From the NCBI GenBank assembly GCA_023954095.1, contig JAMLIQ010000002.1:48351-112350 (forward strand): 64,000 nt of DNA, written 5' to 3'. Shown piece by piece: positions 55,082-64,000 of this stretch (its first letter is position 1; every line of letters starts with the position of its first letter). The notes beneath the pieces were generated by a model. The model did no database searches, was not told the origin of the DNA, and saw nothing but the letters and a program-made list of their open reading frames with translations. The position numbers and the translations under genes are program-made. Source of the DNA: Burkholderiaceae bacterium (GTDB taxonomy: Bacteria > Pseudomonadota > Gammaproteobacteria > Burkholderiales > Burkholderiaceae_C).

Positions 55082-55546
55082 ATGGAATCCTGGATACACC
55101 CGCTGCTGCACTGGCTGGCTTTGCCCCAGTTTGGCCTGGGCACGGTTTTTGTGGTCGCCTTTGTCTCGGCCACGCTGCTGCCGCTGGGGTCCGAGCCTGC
55201 CGTGTTCGGGCTCATCAAACTCAACCCGGACCTGTTCTGGCCCGCCATTCTGGTCGCCACGGCGGGCAATACGCTGGGCGGCGGCGTGAGCTGGTGGATG
55301 GGCCTGGGGGCCCACAAGGCGGTAGACCGGGCGCGCGGCTACCACCGCGATACACGCGCCCTCGCGTGGCTGCAGCGCTTCGGTGCCAAGGCCTGCCTGC
55401 TGAGCTGGCTACCGGTGGTGGGCGACCCGCTGTGCGCGGTGGCGGGCTGGCTCAAACTGCCGTTCTGGCCTTGCCTGGCCTATATGGCCGTGGGCAAGTT
55501 TCTGCGCTATCTGGTCATGACCAGCGTGCTGCTGTATCTGGTATGA
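55082..55546 (+). CDS. SNARE/DedA-type small membrane protein (YqaA-like)
   Basis: 154 residues from ATG 55082; an upstream start at 55016 adds unconserved residues. FGLGTVFVVAFVSATLLPLGSEPAVFGLIKL, GNTLGGGVSWWMGLGAHKA and FGAKACLLSWLPVVGDPLCAVAGWL mark the YqaA branch of the DedA superfamily. Four or five membrane segments. Related proteins handle undecaprenyl or phospholipid flipping, but the YqaA branch is not proven. Its 3' end overlaps the opposing gene by 32 bases. Confidence 0.85.
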   Translation: MESWIHPLLHWLALPQFGLGTVFVVAFVSATLLPLGSEPAVFGLIKLNPDLFWPAILVATAGNTLGGGVSWWMGLGAHKAVDRARGYHRDTRALAWLQRFGAKACLLSWLPVVGDPLCAVAGWLKLPFWPCLAYMAVGKFLRYLVMTSVLLYLV

Positions 55547-57098
55547 GCCGATCCCAGTCCACAGGCCGGGTGGTGTCCACATGCACGGTCAGTGCTTCTT
55601 CCTGTGCCGAAAGGGGCCGGGCCGCCGCCCACTGCGCCTCGAGCACGTCCGGACCGGCCTCGGAGGCATCACCCCCCGCCTGCCGGCGTGCCCGCACCCG
55701 CGCGCGCAGCACCTCCAGCGGCGCCTCGAACGACAGAATGCGGCACGGCACCTGCATGCCGCTGGCCAGGGCCATGAACCGCGCCCGCAAGACCGGGTTC
55801 AGAAACGTGGCATCGACCAGCACCGTGTGCCCGGCGTCCAGCGCAGCGCGGGCCGCCTGCGCCAGCCGGTCGTAGGTGCGCTGCGAGGCTTCGCGGGTGT
55901 AGATACCGCCCGGCACCGCCGCACTGGAGTCCTGGGCCGCCAGGCCGAACAGGCGCTTGCGCTCCACATCGGCCCGCACGCGCACCACACCGCGCTGCTC
56001 GATCAGTGCCTGCGACTGTGTGCTTTTCCCCGCTCCCGAGAATCCATGGGCCAGCCACAGCGCGGCGGGCCGCATCCGGGTCGTGCGCGCCGCCAGTTCC
56101 AGGTAACGCTGGCGCTCCTGCATGCTGGCGGCGCGTGCGGCCCCCTGGGCCTGCGTACTGCGCATGCCTGCAACCCGGGCGCGCACCAGGGCGCGGTACA
56201 CGCGGTAGTACGCAAGCACCTGCAGGCCGCCATAGTCGCCGGTGTGCTCCAGCCAGGCATTGAGAAAACGCCAGGCCAGGCCGGCGCGGCCCCGCGCCTC
56301 CAGGTCCATCACCAGAAAAGCACTGTCGGCCACGCAGTCGATCCAGCGCAGCGCGGGGTTGAACTCGATGGCGTCGAAGAGCTGCGGCACACCGTTGATG
56401 AGCACCAGGTTGGCCAGGTGCAGGTCCCCATGGCACTCACGCACCCGGCCGGCATGCAAGCGGGCCTCGAACACCGGAGCCAGCGCGGCGCCTTGCGTCT
56501 CGCACCACGGCGCCACCTGCTGCAGCCAGGGCGACTGCGCACCCTCCTCCTGCTGTTGCAATGCCTGCACACAGTCATGCACCGGACCCCGCACGGCCTG
56601 CGGCGTGCCCCAGCCCTGCCCTGGCTGCGCCACGGCAGCCTGCCCATGGAACTGCGCCACCTGGCGCGCCAAAGCATCGATGTGTGCAGGCTGCAGGCGC
56701 TGCTGCTCCAGCACATGGCTGAGCAGGTCTTCCTGCGCAAACCGGCGCATGTGCACGGCGGGCTCGGCATCGCCTCGGGCCTCGTCGGCGGGCAGCACGC
56801 GCAGCGCGCCGCCCTGGTCCTGCACGGCGACCAGCCCCCGGTAAAGGCCGGGAGCGGTGCGCCGGTTGATGCGCAGCTCTTCCAGGCAGGCCGCACGGCG
56901 CAGCGCGACGGTGCTGAAATCGAGGAAATCGAGCGCCAAAGGCTTCTTGAACTTGTAGACACCATCGCCCGCCAGCAGCAGCCAGGAGATATGGGTCTCG
57001 ATGCACTCCACCGTCTCGACCGCATGGCCAAACGCCTGCGGCTGCCGCTGCAACTGGCGTACCAGGGCCGCGACTGCCTCAAAGTCACCGGCCTGCAT
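55515..57098 (-). CDS. Aminoglycoside phosphotransferase-like / P-loop kinase fusion
   Basis: 527 residues from ATG 57098. The N-terminal half (about 1-330) is of the APH fold: CHGDLHLANLVLINGVPQLFDAIEFNP is the catalytic loop and DFG-like segment. The C-terminal half (about 345-527) has Walker A GFSGAGKSTQSQ, DATFLNPVLRARF and a zeta-toxin/AAA_33-like kinase layout. Such fusions are common in proteobacteria; their substrates are unknown, so resistance should not be inferred. Starts two bases after the stop of the exporter adaptor gene, so it probably ends that operon. Confidence 0.85.
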   Translation of the reverse strand: MQAGDFEAVAALVRQLQRQPQAFGHAVETVECIETHISWLLLAGDGVYKFKKPLALDFLDFSTVALRRAACLEELRINRRTAPGLYRGLVAVQDQGGALRVLPADEARGDAEPAVHMRRFAQEDLLSHVLEQQRLQPAHIDALARQVAQFHGQAAVAQPGQGWGTPQAVRGPVHDCVQALQQQEEGAQSPWLQQVAPWCETQGAALAPVFEARLHAGRVRECHGDLHLANLVLINGVPQLFDAIEFNPALRWIDCVADSAFLVMDLEARGRAGLAWRFLNAWLEHTGDYGGLQVLAYYRVYRALVRARVAGMRSTQAQGAARAASMQERQRYLELAARTTRMRPAALWLAHGFSGAGKSTQSQALIEQRGVVRVRADVERKRLFGLAAQDSSAAVPGGIYTREASQRTYDRLAQAARAALDAGHTVLVDATFLNPVLRARFMALASGMQVPCRILSFEAPLEVLRARVRARRQAGGDASEAGPDVLEAQWAAARPLSAQEEALTVHVDTTRPVDWDRLIPDTAARWS

Positions 57099-57100
57099 GG

Positions 57101-58345
57101 TCAGGGCGCCCGCACGCGCACCCGCGCGCCATCGGCCAGCGCCGTGGGCGGATACACCACCACCTGCGCGCCGGCCTGCAGGCCTTCGCGCACCCAGGCA
57201 TGGGTGCTGCCGCGGGCTTCCAGCACCACGGGCACGCGGTGGGCATGGCCGCCGTCCACCACAAACACCGCCATGCGGGGTGGGGGCGTTTCTGCACTGC
57301 TGCCAGGGCCAGCCGTCTCGTTCACGGGCAGCGGGAACAGCGCGCTGACGGGCACCAGCGTGGCATCGGGCGCCTCCCGGGTCAGCACGCGCACCACCAC
57401 ACGGTAGCCGTCGCCCAGGGCAGCCCACTGCGCGGGCGGGCTGGTCAGGTCAATGAGCACGTTCACACGCTGCTCCTCGACCCCCAGGGCCGACACCTTG
57501 GTGAACGCCGCCGGCTCCACACTGCGCACGCGCCCCTGCAGCACACCGGGACCGCCCCAGCGCTCGATACGCACGGGGCTGCCCGCACGCACCTGCAAGG
57601 CATCGGTGGACAGCAGCGGCGCCACCACCTCCAGCTGCGTGGTGTCGCCCAGCTCCACCAGCACCGTACCCAGCGCCACCATAGCTTCGCTGGCCTGGGC
57701 CACGCGCAGCACCCTGCCCGAGACCGGGGCGCGCACCTCAAACTCCCGGGCGCCGGGGGCGCTGCCCGGGCGCTGCACCACCTCCAGCGCAGCGCGGGCC
57801 TGCGCCAGGTCGGCACGCGCCGCGCGCTGGTCCTGCTGCGCGACCTCGACATCCTTGCGGGCCAATGCAAGCGCCAGGCGCTCGGCATCGCGCCGCGCGG
57901 GGGCGACAAAGCCCTGTTGCGCCAGCTGCTCGGTGCGGCGCGCATCGCCCTCGGCTTGCTCCAGCGCCGTACGGCTGCGTTCCATGCGCACGTCGGCCCG
58001 CTGCACCCCCGCCTGCGCGGCTTCCACCCGGGCCTGCTGCTCGCGCAGGCTGCGCGCATCGAGCAAGGCGGGCAAGGCCGGTGTGATGCGCGCCAGCACA
58101 TCGCCCGCCTGTACCGCATCGCCTTCGCGCAGGTCCATGCGCAGCAGGCGTCCCGCCAGCGGGGCCGAAACGCTGTAGCGGTCCCGCAGGCGGGTGCGGG
58201 CATCGTCGTCTATGCCTGCTTCGAAGCGGCCCTGCACTACTGGCGCCACTTCGACCTGCACCGGCCGGGGTGCAAACGCCCAGGCCAGCAGCGCGGCCAG
58301 CGCCAGCGCGGCAGCGCCGCCGTATGCCATGGTTTTCTTGTGCAT
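57101..58345 (-). CDS. Membrane fusion protein of an ABC exporter (HlyD/RND adaptor type)
   Basis: 414 residues from ATG 58345, which follows GGAGAAAC. N-terminal anchor helix (residues 6-24), barrel-sandwich part DRYSVSAPLAGRLLRMDLREGDAVQAGDVLARI, a coiled-coil hairpin (about 85-195), return half VRAPVSGRVLRVAQASEAMVALGTVLVELGD and beta-barrel domain. It would link the inner-membrane pump to an outer-membrane channel. No TolC-like gene in the window. The gene follows the permease by 46 bases, same strand. Confidence 0.88.
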   Translation of the reverse strand: MHKKTMAYGGAAALALAALLAWAFAPRPVQVEVAPVVQGRFEAGIDDDARTRLRDRYSVSAPLAGRLLRMDLREGDAVQAGDVLARITPALPALLDARSLREQQARVEAAQAGVQRADVRMERSRTALEQAEGDARRTEQLAQQGFVAPARRDAERLALALARKDVEVAQQDQRAARADLAQARAALEVVQRPGSAPGAREFEVRAPVSGRVLRVAQASEAMVALGTVLVELGDTTQLEVVAPLLSTDALQVRAGSPVRIERWGGPGVLQGRVRSVEPAAFTKVSALGVEEQRVNVLIDLTSPPAQWAALGDGYRVVVRVLTREAPDATLVPVSALFPLPVNETAGPGSSAETPPPRMAVFVVDGGHAHRVPVVLEARGSTHAWVREGLQAGAQVVVYPPTALADGARVRVRAP

Positions 58346-58391
58346 TGCGGTTGTTTCTCCTCGTGTCGTTTCCAAAGCCTGCGCGGCAGGG

Positions 58392-60781
58392 TCATTCGCG
58401 CGTTTTGAGGGCGGCCACCATGTCCAGCCGGTCGATCTGCCGCCGCACCACCAGGGCGCTGGCCGCACCGGCCGCCACCACGCACAGCCCGGCGACGGCA
58501 TAGGTGCGCGCGCTGATGACCACCGGGAACAAGAACTGGTCGTTCTTGAGCAGCTCCACCAGCAGATGCACCAGCCCCCAGCCCATGGCCATGCCCAGCG
58601 GCAGGGCCAGCGCAATGCCAATGGCCAGCTCGCCCAGCAGCAGTGCCGAGACCTCGCCGCGCGTAAAGCCCAGCACACGCAGGCTGGCCAGCTCCCAGGT
58701 GCGTTCGGCCAGCGCAATGCGTGCATTGTTGTAGACCACCCCCACCGCGATCACCGAGGCAAACAAGGTGAGGATGGTGCTCATGATGCGCACATTGCGC
58801 GCACTCACATCTTCCATGTTGCGCAGCAAGGTGGCCTTGCTGAAGGCCCCGGCCACCCGCGGCAGGGCCTTGGTGGCCTCGAGAAAGCGCGACTCGGCGC
58901 CCGGCTCCAGCGCCACGGCGAACTGCGACGCCAGGTCGCCCTCGCGCAGCCAGCGGTTGAGCGTGGCCCGGGGCACATAGGCGTTCAGCCCCATCATCTC
59001 GCGCGCCGTGGCGTCCACGCGCACCTCCAGCGTGCGCTGCCGGCCTTCGAGCACTTCCACGCGCAGCACATCACCCACGCGCACACCGAGCTTGTCGGCC
59101 AGCCGGTCGGTGAGCAGCAGGCCCGAGGCTGGCGGCACGCTTTGCCTGCCTTGCACATCGATGATGCGCTGCAGCTGCGCTGCAGGCACCACGCCCTGCA
59201 GGCCCACCCGTTCGCTGCGGTGCCCATACACCAGGCGCACCGGCACGCTGCGCCCCGGCTCCACCGCCGTGACACCCGGCAGGCGTGCCAGCTGCAGCGC
59301 GGCCAGCGCATCCACCGGCTCGGCCATCCAGACGTTGACGTCGCTGCGCATGGACAGCTCGAACGTGGTGTCCACGATATGGTCGATGGCATCGCGGAAG
59401 AAGTTGCCCATGACCACGATGGCCACCGCCGCCGCCGTGCCGCCAATGGTCAGCAGCGTGCGCAGCGGCCTGCGCTCCATGTTGCGCAGCACCATGCGCA
59501 GGCCTGCGGGCATGCCCCGCACGCCCAGCCGCTCGAACACCGTGCGCCGGTACTGGCCCGGTGCAGGCGGGCGCATGGCCTCGGCCGGAGCCAGGCGTAC
59601 CGTGGCCCCGACGGCGCTGAGCGTGCCCAGCAGCGCGGTCGCACCCGTCACACCCGAGCCCACCAGCACCAGCCAGGGCGCCAGGCGGTACGCGAACGCG
59701 GGAAATCGAAAGAACTCGGCATACAGCCCCGTCAGCAGCGCCCCCATCCAATAGCCCAGCGCGGCCCCCAGCGCCAGCCCGACCAGCACGATCACCGCCA
59801 CCATCTTCAGGTAGTGCGCGGCAATGGCCCCGTTGGCATAGCCCAGGGCCTTGAGCGCAGCAATCTGTTCGCGCTGCGTGGACACCAGGCGCGAGAGCAC
59901 CACGTGCAGCAAGAACGCGGCCACCGCCAGAAAAATGGCGGGCAGCACGGTGCCCATCACGCGCTGCTCCTTGATCTCGTTGTCCAGCATGGCGTGCGAT
60001 GCCTGGTCGGCCCGGCCATGCGCGTCGCGCCCACCGTACGGCGCCAGCAGGCGCGAGAGGGCATCGAGCACGGCGGGCTCGGAGGCCTGGGGCGCCAGCT
60101 TGACGGCGACGCGGTTGAACGCGCCCTGCATGTCATAGGCTGCGGCCAGGGCCTCGTGGTCCACCCAGAACACCCCAAAGCCGCGCATGTCGGGCATGCC
60201 CGCCATGCCGGCAAAGATGTACTCGGGCGAGAGCGCCGTGCCCACAATGTGCAGCACGCGGCGCTTGCCATTGACCAGCGCGGTCAGCTCGTCGCCGGGG
60301 CGCAGGCCGCGCACGCTGGCAAATCCGTCCGAGACCAGCGCGTCCAGGGCCCCATCGCTGCGGCCCGCGCCGTGTGCCGCCGCCAGGGCGCGGCCGGTGT
60401 GCACGGTCACCTGGTTCATGCGCTGGGGGTGGCGCAGGTCCATGCCGATGAGCTGGCCAATGATGGGATCGGCCAGGCCCGCCATTTCCACGCGCACCAC
60501 CTGCTCCACCGTGGTCTGCACATCGGCCACGCCGGGCACGCCGCGCAGCACCTCGGCCAGGGACTGGGGGGCGCGCTTGACGATGGCGAACGCATCGGCA
60601 AAACGTCCCTGCGCATAAAAGCTCTCGCGTGCCAGCGCCAGCGAATCCACCGCCGAAAGGCTGGAAACGAAGGCACCCAGGCCGCTGGCCACCACCAGCG
60701 CAATCGTCAGCGCCTGGCTCCACATGCGCCACAGGTCGCGCAGCAGCTTGCGGTCCAGGGCTTTGAAGATGGGCGAGTAGA

Positions 60782-60785
<4 letters not shown>
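58392..60785 (-). CDS. ABC transporter permease, FtsX/MacB-like, two-part
   Basis: 797 residues from GTG 60785 (a GTG at 60788 is adjacent). The start overlaps the ATPase stop by four bases. Two FtsX-type halves, each with four membrane helices: N-terminal helix (about 19-40), cluster around 270-410, and C-terminal cluster 690-790. A large periplasmic domain between first and second helices of each half. Architecture of MacB-like pumps with doubled permease, matching the DevC type. It exports a lipid, peptide or small molecule; no substrate can be deduced. Works with the flanking ATPase and adaptor. Confidence 0.88.
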
Positions 60786-61567
<782 letters not shown>

Positions 61568-61657
61568 GGCCTTGCAGTGTGCCTGCTGCTTGACGGGTGT
61601 CAACCGACTGGATCAAGGAACCGGGGGAATGGAGTGATCCCGATACAACGCCTTTTT

Positions 61658-61706
61658 TGCTATATAAAACATAGCTATAAGCGCTTGATGGTAAAGCGTT
61701 ATAGCC
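61658..61706 (-). repeat. AGCGCTT-type intergenic repeat, copy 7
   Basis: Core ATAAGCGCTTGATGGTAAAG preceded by TGCTATATAAAACATAGCT, minus-like orientation. Lies between the GGDEF gene stop and the ATPase start, both on the minus strand. Confidence 0.7.
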
Positions 61707-61715
61707 CTAAAACAC

Positions 61716-63044
61716 TCAAACCTCCGGCACCAGGCGCCGCCCGTGCCGCACCGCAGTAATCACCATGCCCGCGGCGTCCTGCGCATCGGGGTCTTCCCCC
61801 AGCAGCTCCACGGTGACGGACGGGTCGCCCTTGGTCACGGGTTCTTCCACCACCACCTGATTGCGCCCGCCTTCCTTGGCCATGTACATGGCCGTGTCAG
61901 AGCGCGAGAAGAACTCCAGCACCGATTCGCCCGGGATGTACTGCGTGACGCCGATGGACACCGACACCCGGCTCTTGAGCAGGCCCGTCCAGGGGTGTCC
62001 CTCGACCTGCGCGCGGATCCGCTCGCAGGTGTTGAGCGCGGGCAGCAGCGAGGTGGCCGGAAAGATCAGCAAAAACTCCTCGCCCCCATAGCGGCCAAAA
62101 ATGTCTCCGGCCCGCACGTTCTCCTGGGCCACACGGGCAAAGCTGCGCAGCACCTCGTCGCCGCCCAGGTGGCCCAGTTCGTCGTTGATGCGCTTGAAGT
62201 GGTCCAGGTCGATCACGGCCAGGCACAGGGGAATGCCCGTCTCGTCGGCCAGCTGCTTCTGCTCTTCCAGTGCGGCCACGATATAGCGGCGGTTGAAGCA
62301 CCCCAGCAGCGTGTCGCGCTGGGCGTCTTCCTGGATGTTCTTCATCTTGCGGCTGGCCCGGTGCAGGATGCGCTGCAGCATCTGCACCTTGCCCACCAGA
62401 TGGATGAAGCCCGGCAGCGACACCGCCAGCGCCACGAAGTGCAGGACCTCCAGCCGCAGCAGTGCCTCGTTCTGCTGCGCGGTGTAATGCAGCGCGATCA
62501 CCACCGCATAGCCCGACAGCAGCGCCCACGCCACCAGATACGCTGTCTTGCGCGGGATCCGGTACATGCCGTAGGCAATGGCCACGAAGCTGAACGGCGC
62601 CAGCAGAATCTGCGTGGCCGGATCGAGGTAGACCATCAGCAGCATGCAGGCCAGCGCGCACACCACAATGGGCAGCTTGAGGCGCTTCTCGCGCGCCCGC
62701 ATGTGCAGGCCCGATTTGAAAACACCCAGGAAAACCAGCAAAAGACCCACAATCAGGCCCGACAGCACATACAGCGTGCGCGGCTGCACCATGTCCAGCG
62801 CCTGAAAAACCAGCGCCGCAGCCAGGTACAACCCGACCAGGGTCAGGGCGATCAACCACTTCTGGGCATTGGTGCGCCGTCCGCCCGCCCCCGTGGCATC
62901 GACCCGGCGGCGCGCCTGCTGCAAGAGCACCGCCGACGAATCGTCGAAATCCATGCTGACATCGGTCAATGGAAAGGCTTCTGACGCAGCGTACTGGGGC
63001 TTCCCGCTTTTAAAGATCATGGTCAGAAGGGTGGCGGCAGCCAT
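61716..63044 (-). CDS. Diguanylate cyclase with membrane sensor region
   Basis: 442 residues from ATG 63044; ATG 63020 is an alternative and a longer frame to 63221 is less likely. Six hydrophobic segments (about 65-225) form a membrane sensor domain, followed by a coiled linker. The GGDEF domain has YGGEEF at the active site, and RAGD five residues before it is an intact inhibitory I-site RxxD. LAVIDLDHFKRINDELGHLGGDEVL and SIGV are standard. It makes cyclic di-GMP with likely product inhibition. It is near no obvious effector, though the pilus genes could respond to its output. Confidence 0.92.
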   Translation of the reverse strand: MAAATLLTMIFKSGKPQYAASEAFPLTDVSMDFDDSSAVLLQQARRRVDATGAGGRRTNAQKWLIALTLVGLYLAAALVFQALDMVQPRTLYVLSGLIVGLLLVFLGVFKSGLHMRAREKRLKLPIVVCALACMLLMVYLDPATQILLAPFSFVAIAYGMYRIPRKTAYLVAWALLSGYAVVIALHYTAQQNEALLRLEVLHFVALAVSLPGFIHLVGKVQMLQRILHRASRKMKNIQEDAQRDTLLGCFNRRYIVAALEEQKQLADETGIPLCLAVIDLDHFKRINDELGHLGGDEVLRSFARVAQENVRAGDIFGRYGGEEFLLIFPATSLLPALNTCERIRAQVEGHPWTGLLKSRVSVSIGVTQYIPGESVLEFFSRSDTAMYMAKEGGRNQVVVEEPVTKGDPSVTVELLGEDPDAQDAAGMVITAVRHGRRLVPEV

Positions 63045-63277
63045 GGTGCATGAAGGGTTGGGAACACCGTCGGTTGTCGAAACAAAGAAGGGAGCGCCAG
63101 CAACAGTGCACGAACGCAAACACGCTTTGTTACATGGCCGGGCAAAAAAAACCGTCCCTTGAGACTTTCCGCCCCCTGCCTGCGCCAGCGGCAAGCTGGG
63201 CATCATAAGGAGAAGTTCCACCGGCCTCCTCCGTGTTTACCAGTAGACGCCCCAGACAATCGCACAGGGCTGATGTA
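63045..63277. other. Gene-free leader between the GGDEF and RarD genes
   Basis: Mostly the 5' leader of the GGDEF gene if it starts at 63044. It contains an A run near 63146-63152 and no coding frame that I trust. I see no further site. Confidence 0.4.
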
Positions 63278-64000
63278 TCACAAGGCCGGTCGTGTGCGGG
63301 CCCATCCGCCTTCGAGCGAATACACCAGCAGCGCCGTCCAGATCAGTATGAAACCGACCAGGCGGGAGGCTTCGAACGGTTCATGGAACAGCCAGACACC
63401 CAGCGCAAATTGCAGGCTGGGTGAGAGGTATTGAAGGATGCCCATCGTCGCCAAGGGAATCCGCCGTGCACCCGCAGCGAACAGCAGCAAGGGAATGGCG
63501 GTGATGGGCCCCGCCAGCAGCAGCCAGCCCAGCGCGGCTGCATCGCCATGCGCCAGCGCCCCCCGACCCTGCCCGGCCCACACACCCAGAACAATGGCTG
63601 CCACGGGCGCCAGCAGCATGGTCTCCAGGGCCAACCCTTCCAGCGCCCCCAGCACGGCCACCTTGCGCAGCAGGCCATAAAAACCAAACGTGATCGCCAA
63701 CACCAGCGCAATCCAGGGCAGGCGCCCCGATTGCACCGTCAGCCACAGCACCCCGGCCGCTGCCACGGCCACCGCCAGCCACTGGCCCGGGCGCGGACGC
63801 TCGTGCAAAAAGAAATACCCCAGCGCCACGCTGACCAGCGGCAGGATGAAGTAGCCCAGACTGGCGTCCACCACATGGCCATTGTTCACGGCCCAGACAT
63901 AAGTCAGCCAGTTGGCCGACAGCAGCAGCGCCGAAGCGGCAAACGCCCCCAGCACACGGGGCTGGCGCAGCAGCGCGGCCATCCAGGCCCATTGCCGCCG
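63278..64000 (-). CDS. rarD: RarD/EamA-family drug/metabolite transporter, cut by the right edge
   Basis: 241 codons; the frame runs through the right edge (reading RRQWAW before MAALLRQPRVLG), so about 60 N-terminal residues are missing. Eight hydrophobic segments, with ANWLTYVWAVNNGHVVDASLGYFILPLVSVALGYFFLHER and FGFYGLLRKVAVLGALEGLALETMLLAPVA typical of RarD (chloramphenicol-sensitive protein family). The C-terminal half ends GGWARTRPAL. It is an inner-membrane transporter with unknown substrate. Confidence 0.85.
   Translation of the reverse strand, partial: RRQWAWMAALLRQPRVLGAFAASALLLSANWLTYVWAVNNGHVVDASLGYFILPLVSVALGYFFLHERPRPGQWLAVAVAAAGVLWLTVQSGRLPWIALVLAITFGFYGLLRKVAVLGALEGLALETMLLAPVAAIVLGVWAGQGRGALAHGDAAALGWLLLAGPITAIPLLLFAAGARRIPLATMGILQYLSPSLQFALGVWLFHEPFEASRLVGFILIWTALLVYSLEGGWARTRPAL

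Noticed and set aside
55515-57098. An aminoglycoside-resistance gene
   Set aside because: The APH-like fold is shared by many non-resistance kinases, and the P-loop fusion is typical of chromosomal proteins of unknown substrate.

Overview
The window looks like a chromosomal segment of a betaproteobacterium of the family Comamonadaceae (Acidovorax-like). The genus is not resolved. The evidence is the high-GC coding style, the gene order pilB-pilC-pilD-coaE-zapD-yacG / mutT-DUF815-argJ-secA-M23-dciA, a linked pilG-H-I-J-chpA cluster, and at least seven copies of an AGCGCTT-type intergenic palindromic repeat. Names rest on motifs and synteny read by eye; no database search was run.

Positions 1 to about 14315 read as the right end of an integrated element. 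The right edge is a 47-base 3' fragment of a tRNA-Pro(CGG) gene (14269-14315), followed inward by a leftward tyrosine integrase (13102-14193). Beyond that lies a non-coding block with four iteron-like repeats, three CTATAGG repeats and a perfect DnaA box (12920-13089). Then come a 1373-residue hybrid two-component regulator, an outer-membrane barrel protein, an 815-residue lipoprotein, a series of small, partly AT-rich secreted or membrane proteins, an alpha/beta hydrolase and three small unknown genes. Nearly all of this is on the minus strand. The intact tRNA-Pro and the left end should lie outside the window.

From 14425 to 29936 is conserved core: type IV pilus assembly (pilB, pilC, pilD), coenzyme A synthesis (coaE), division (zapD), gyrase protection (yacG), nucleotide sanitation (mutT), arginine synthesis (argJ), Sec export (secA), an M23 peptidase, a DciA-like protein, and a divergent ferric-iron-type ABC permease/ATPase pair with a possible Fur box between the genes.

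From 29990 to 48622 there is a Yip1-like membrane protein, a PlsC-type acyltransferase and a pyrimidine block (a metal-ligand-deficient dihydroorotase homologue, pyrB, pyrR) joined by 4-base overlaps to ruvX and yqgE. A photolyase, a PilT/PilU ATPase and a complete pilus chemotaxis cluster (chpA-pilJ-pilI-pilH-pilG) follow, then a small GTG-start rubredoxin. Together with pilBCD this gives a large part of a twitching-motility apparatus, but no pilin gene is visible.

From 48717 to 64000 are a ThiD-like kinase, hemL, a second acyltransferase, purH, fis-dusB, a small SNARE/DedA-type membrane protein, an APH/P-loop kinase fusion, a three-gene ABC export system, a GGDEF protein with an inhibitory I-site, and a RarD-type transporter cut by the right edge.
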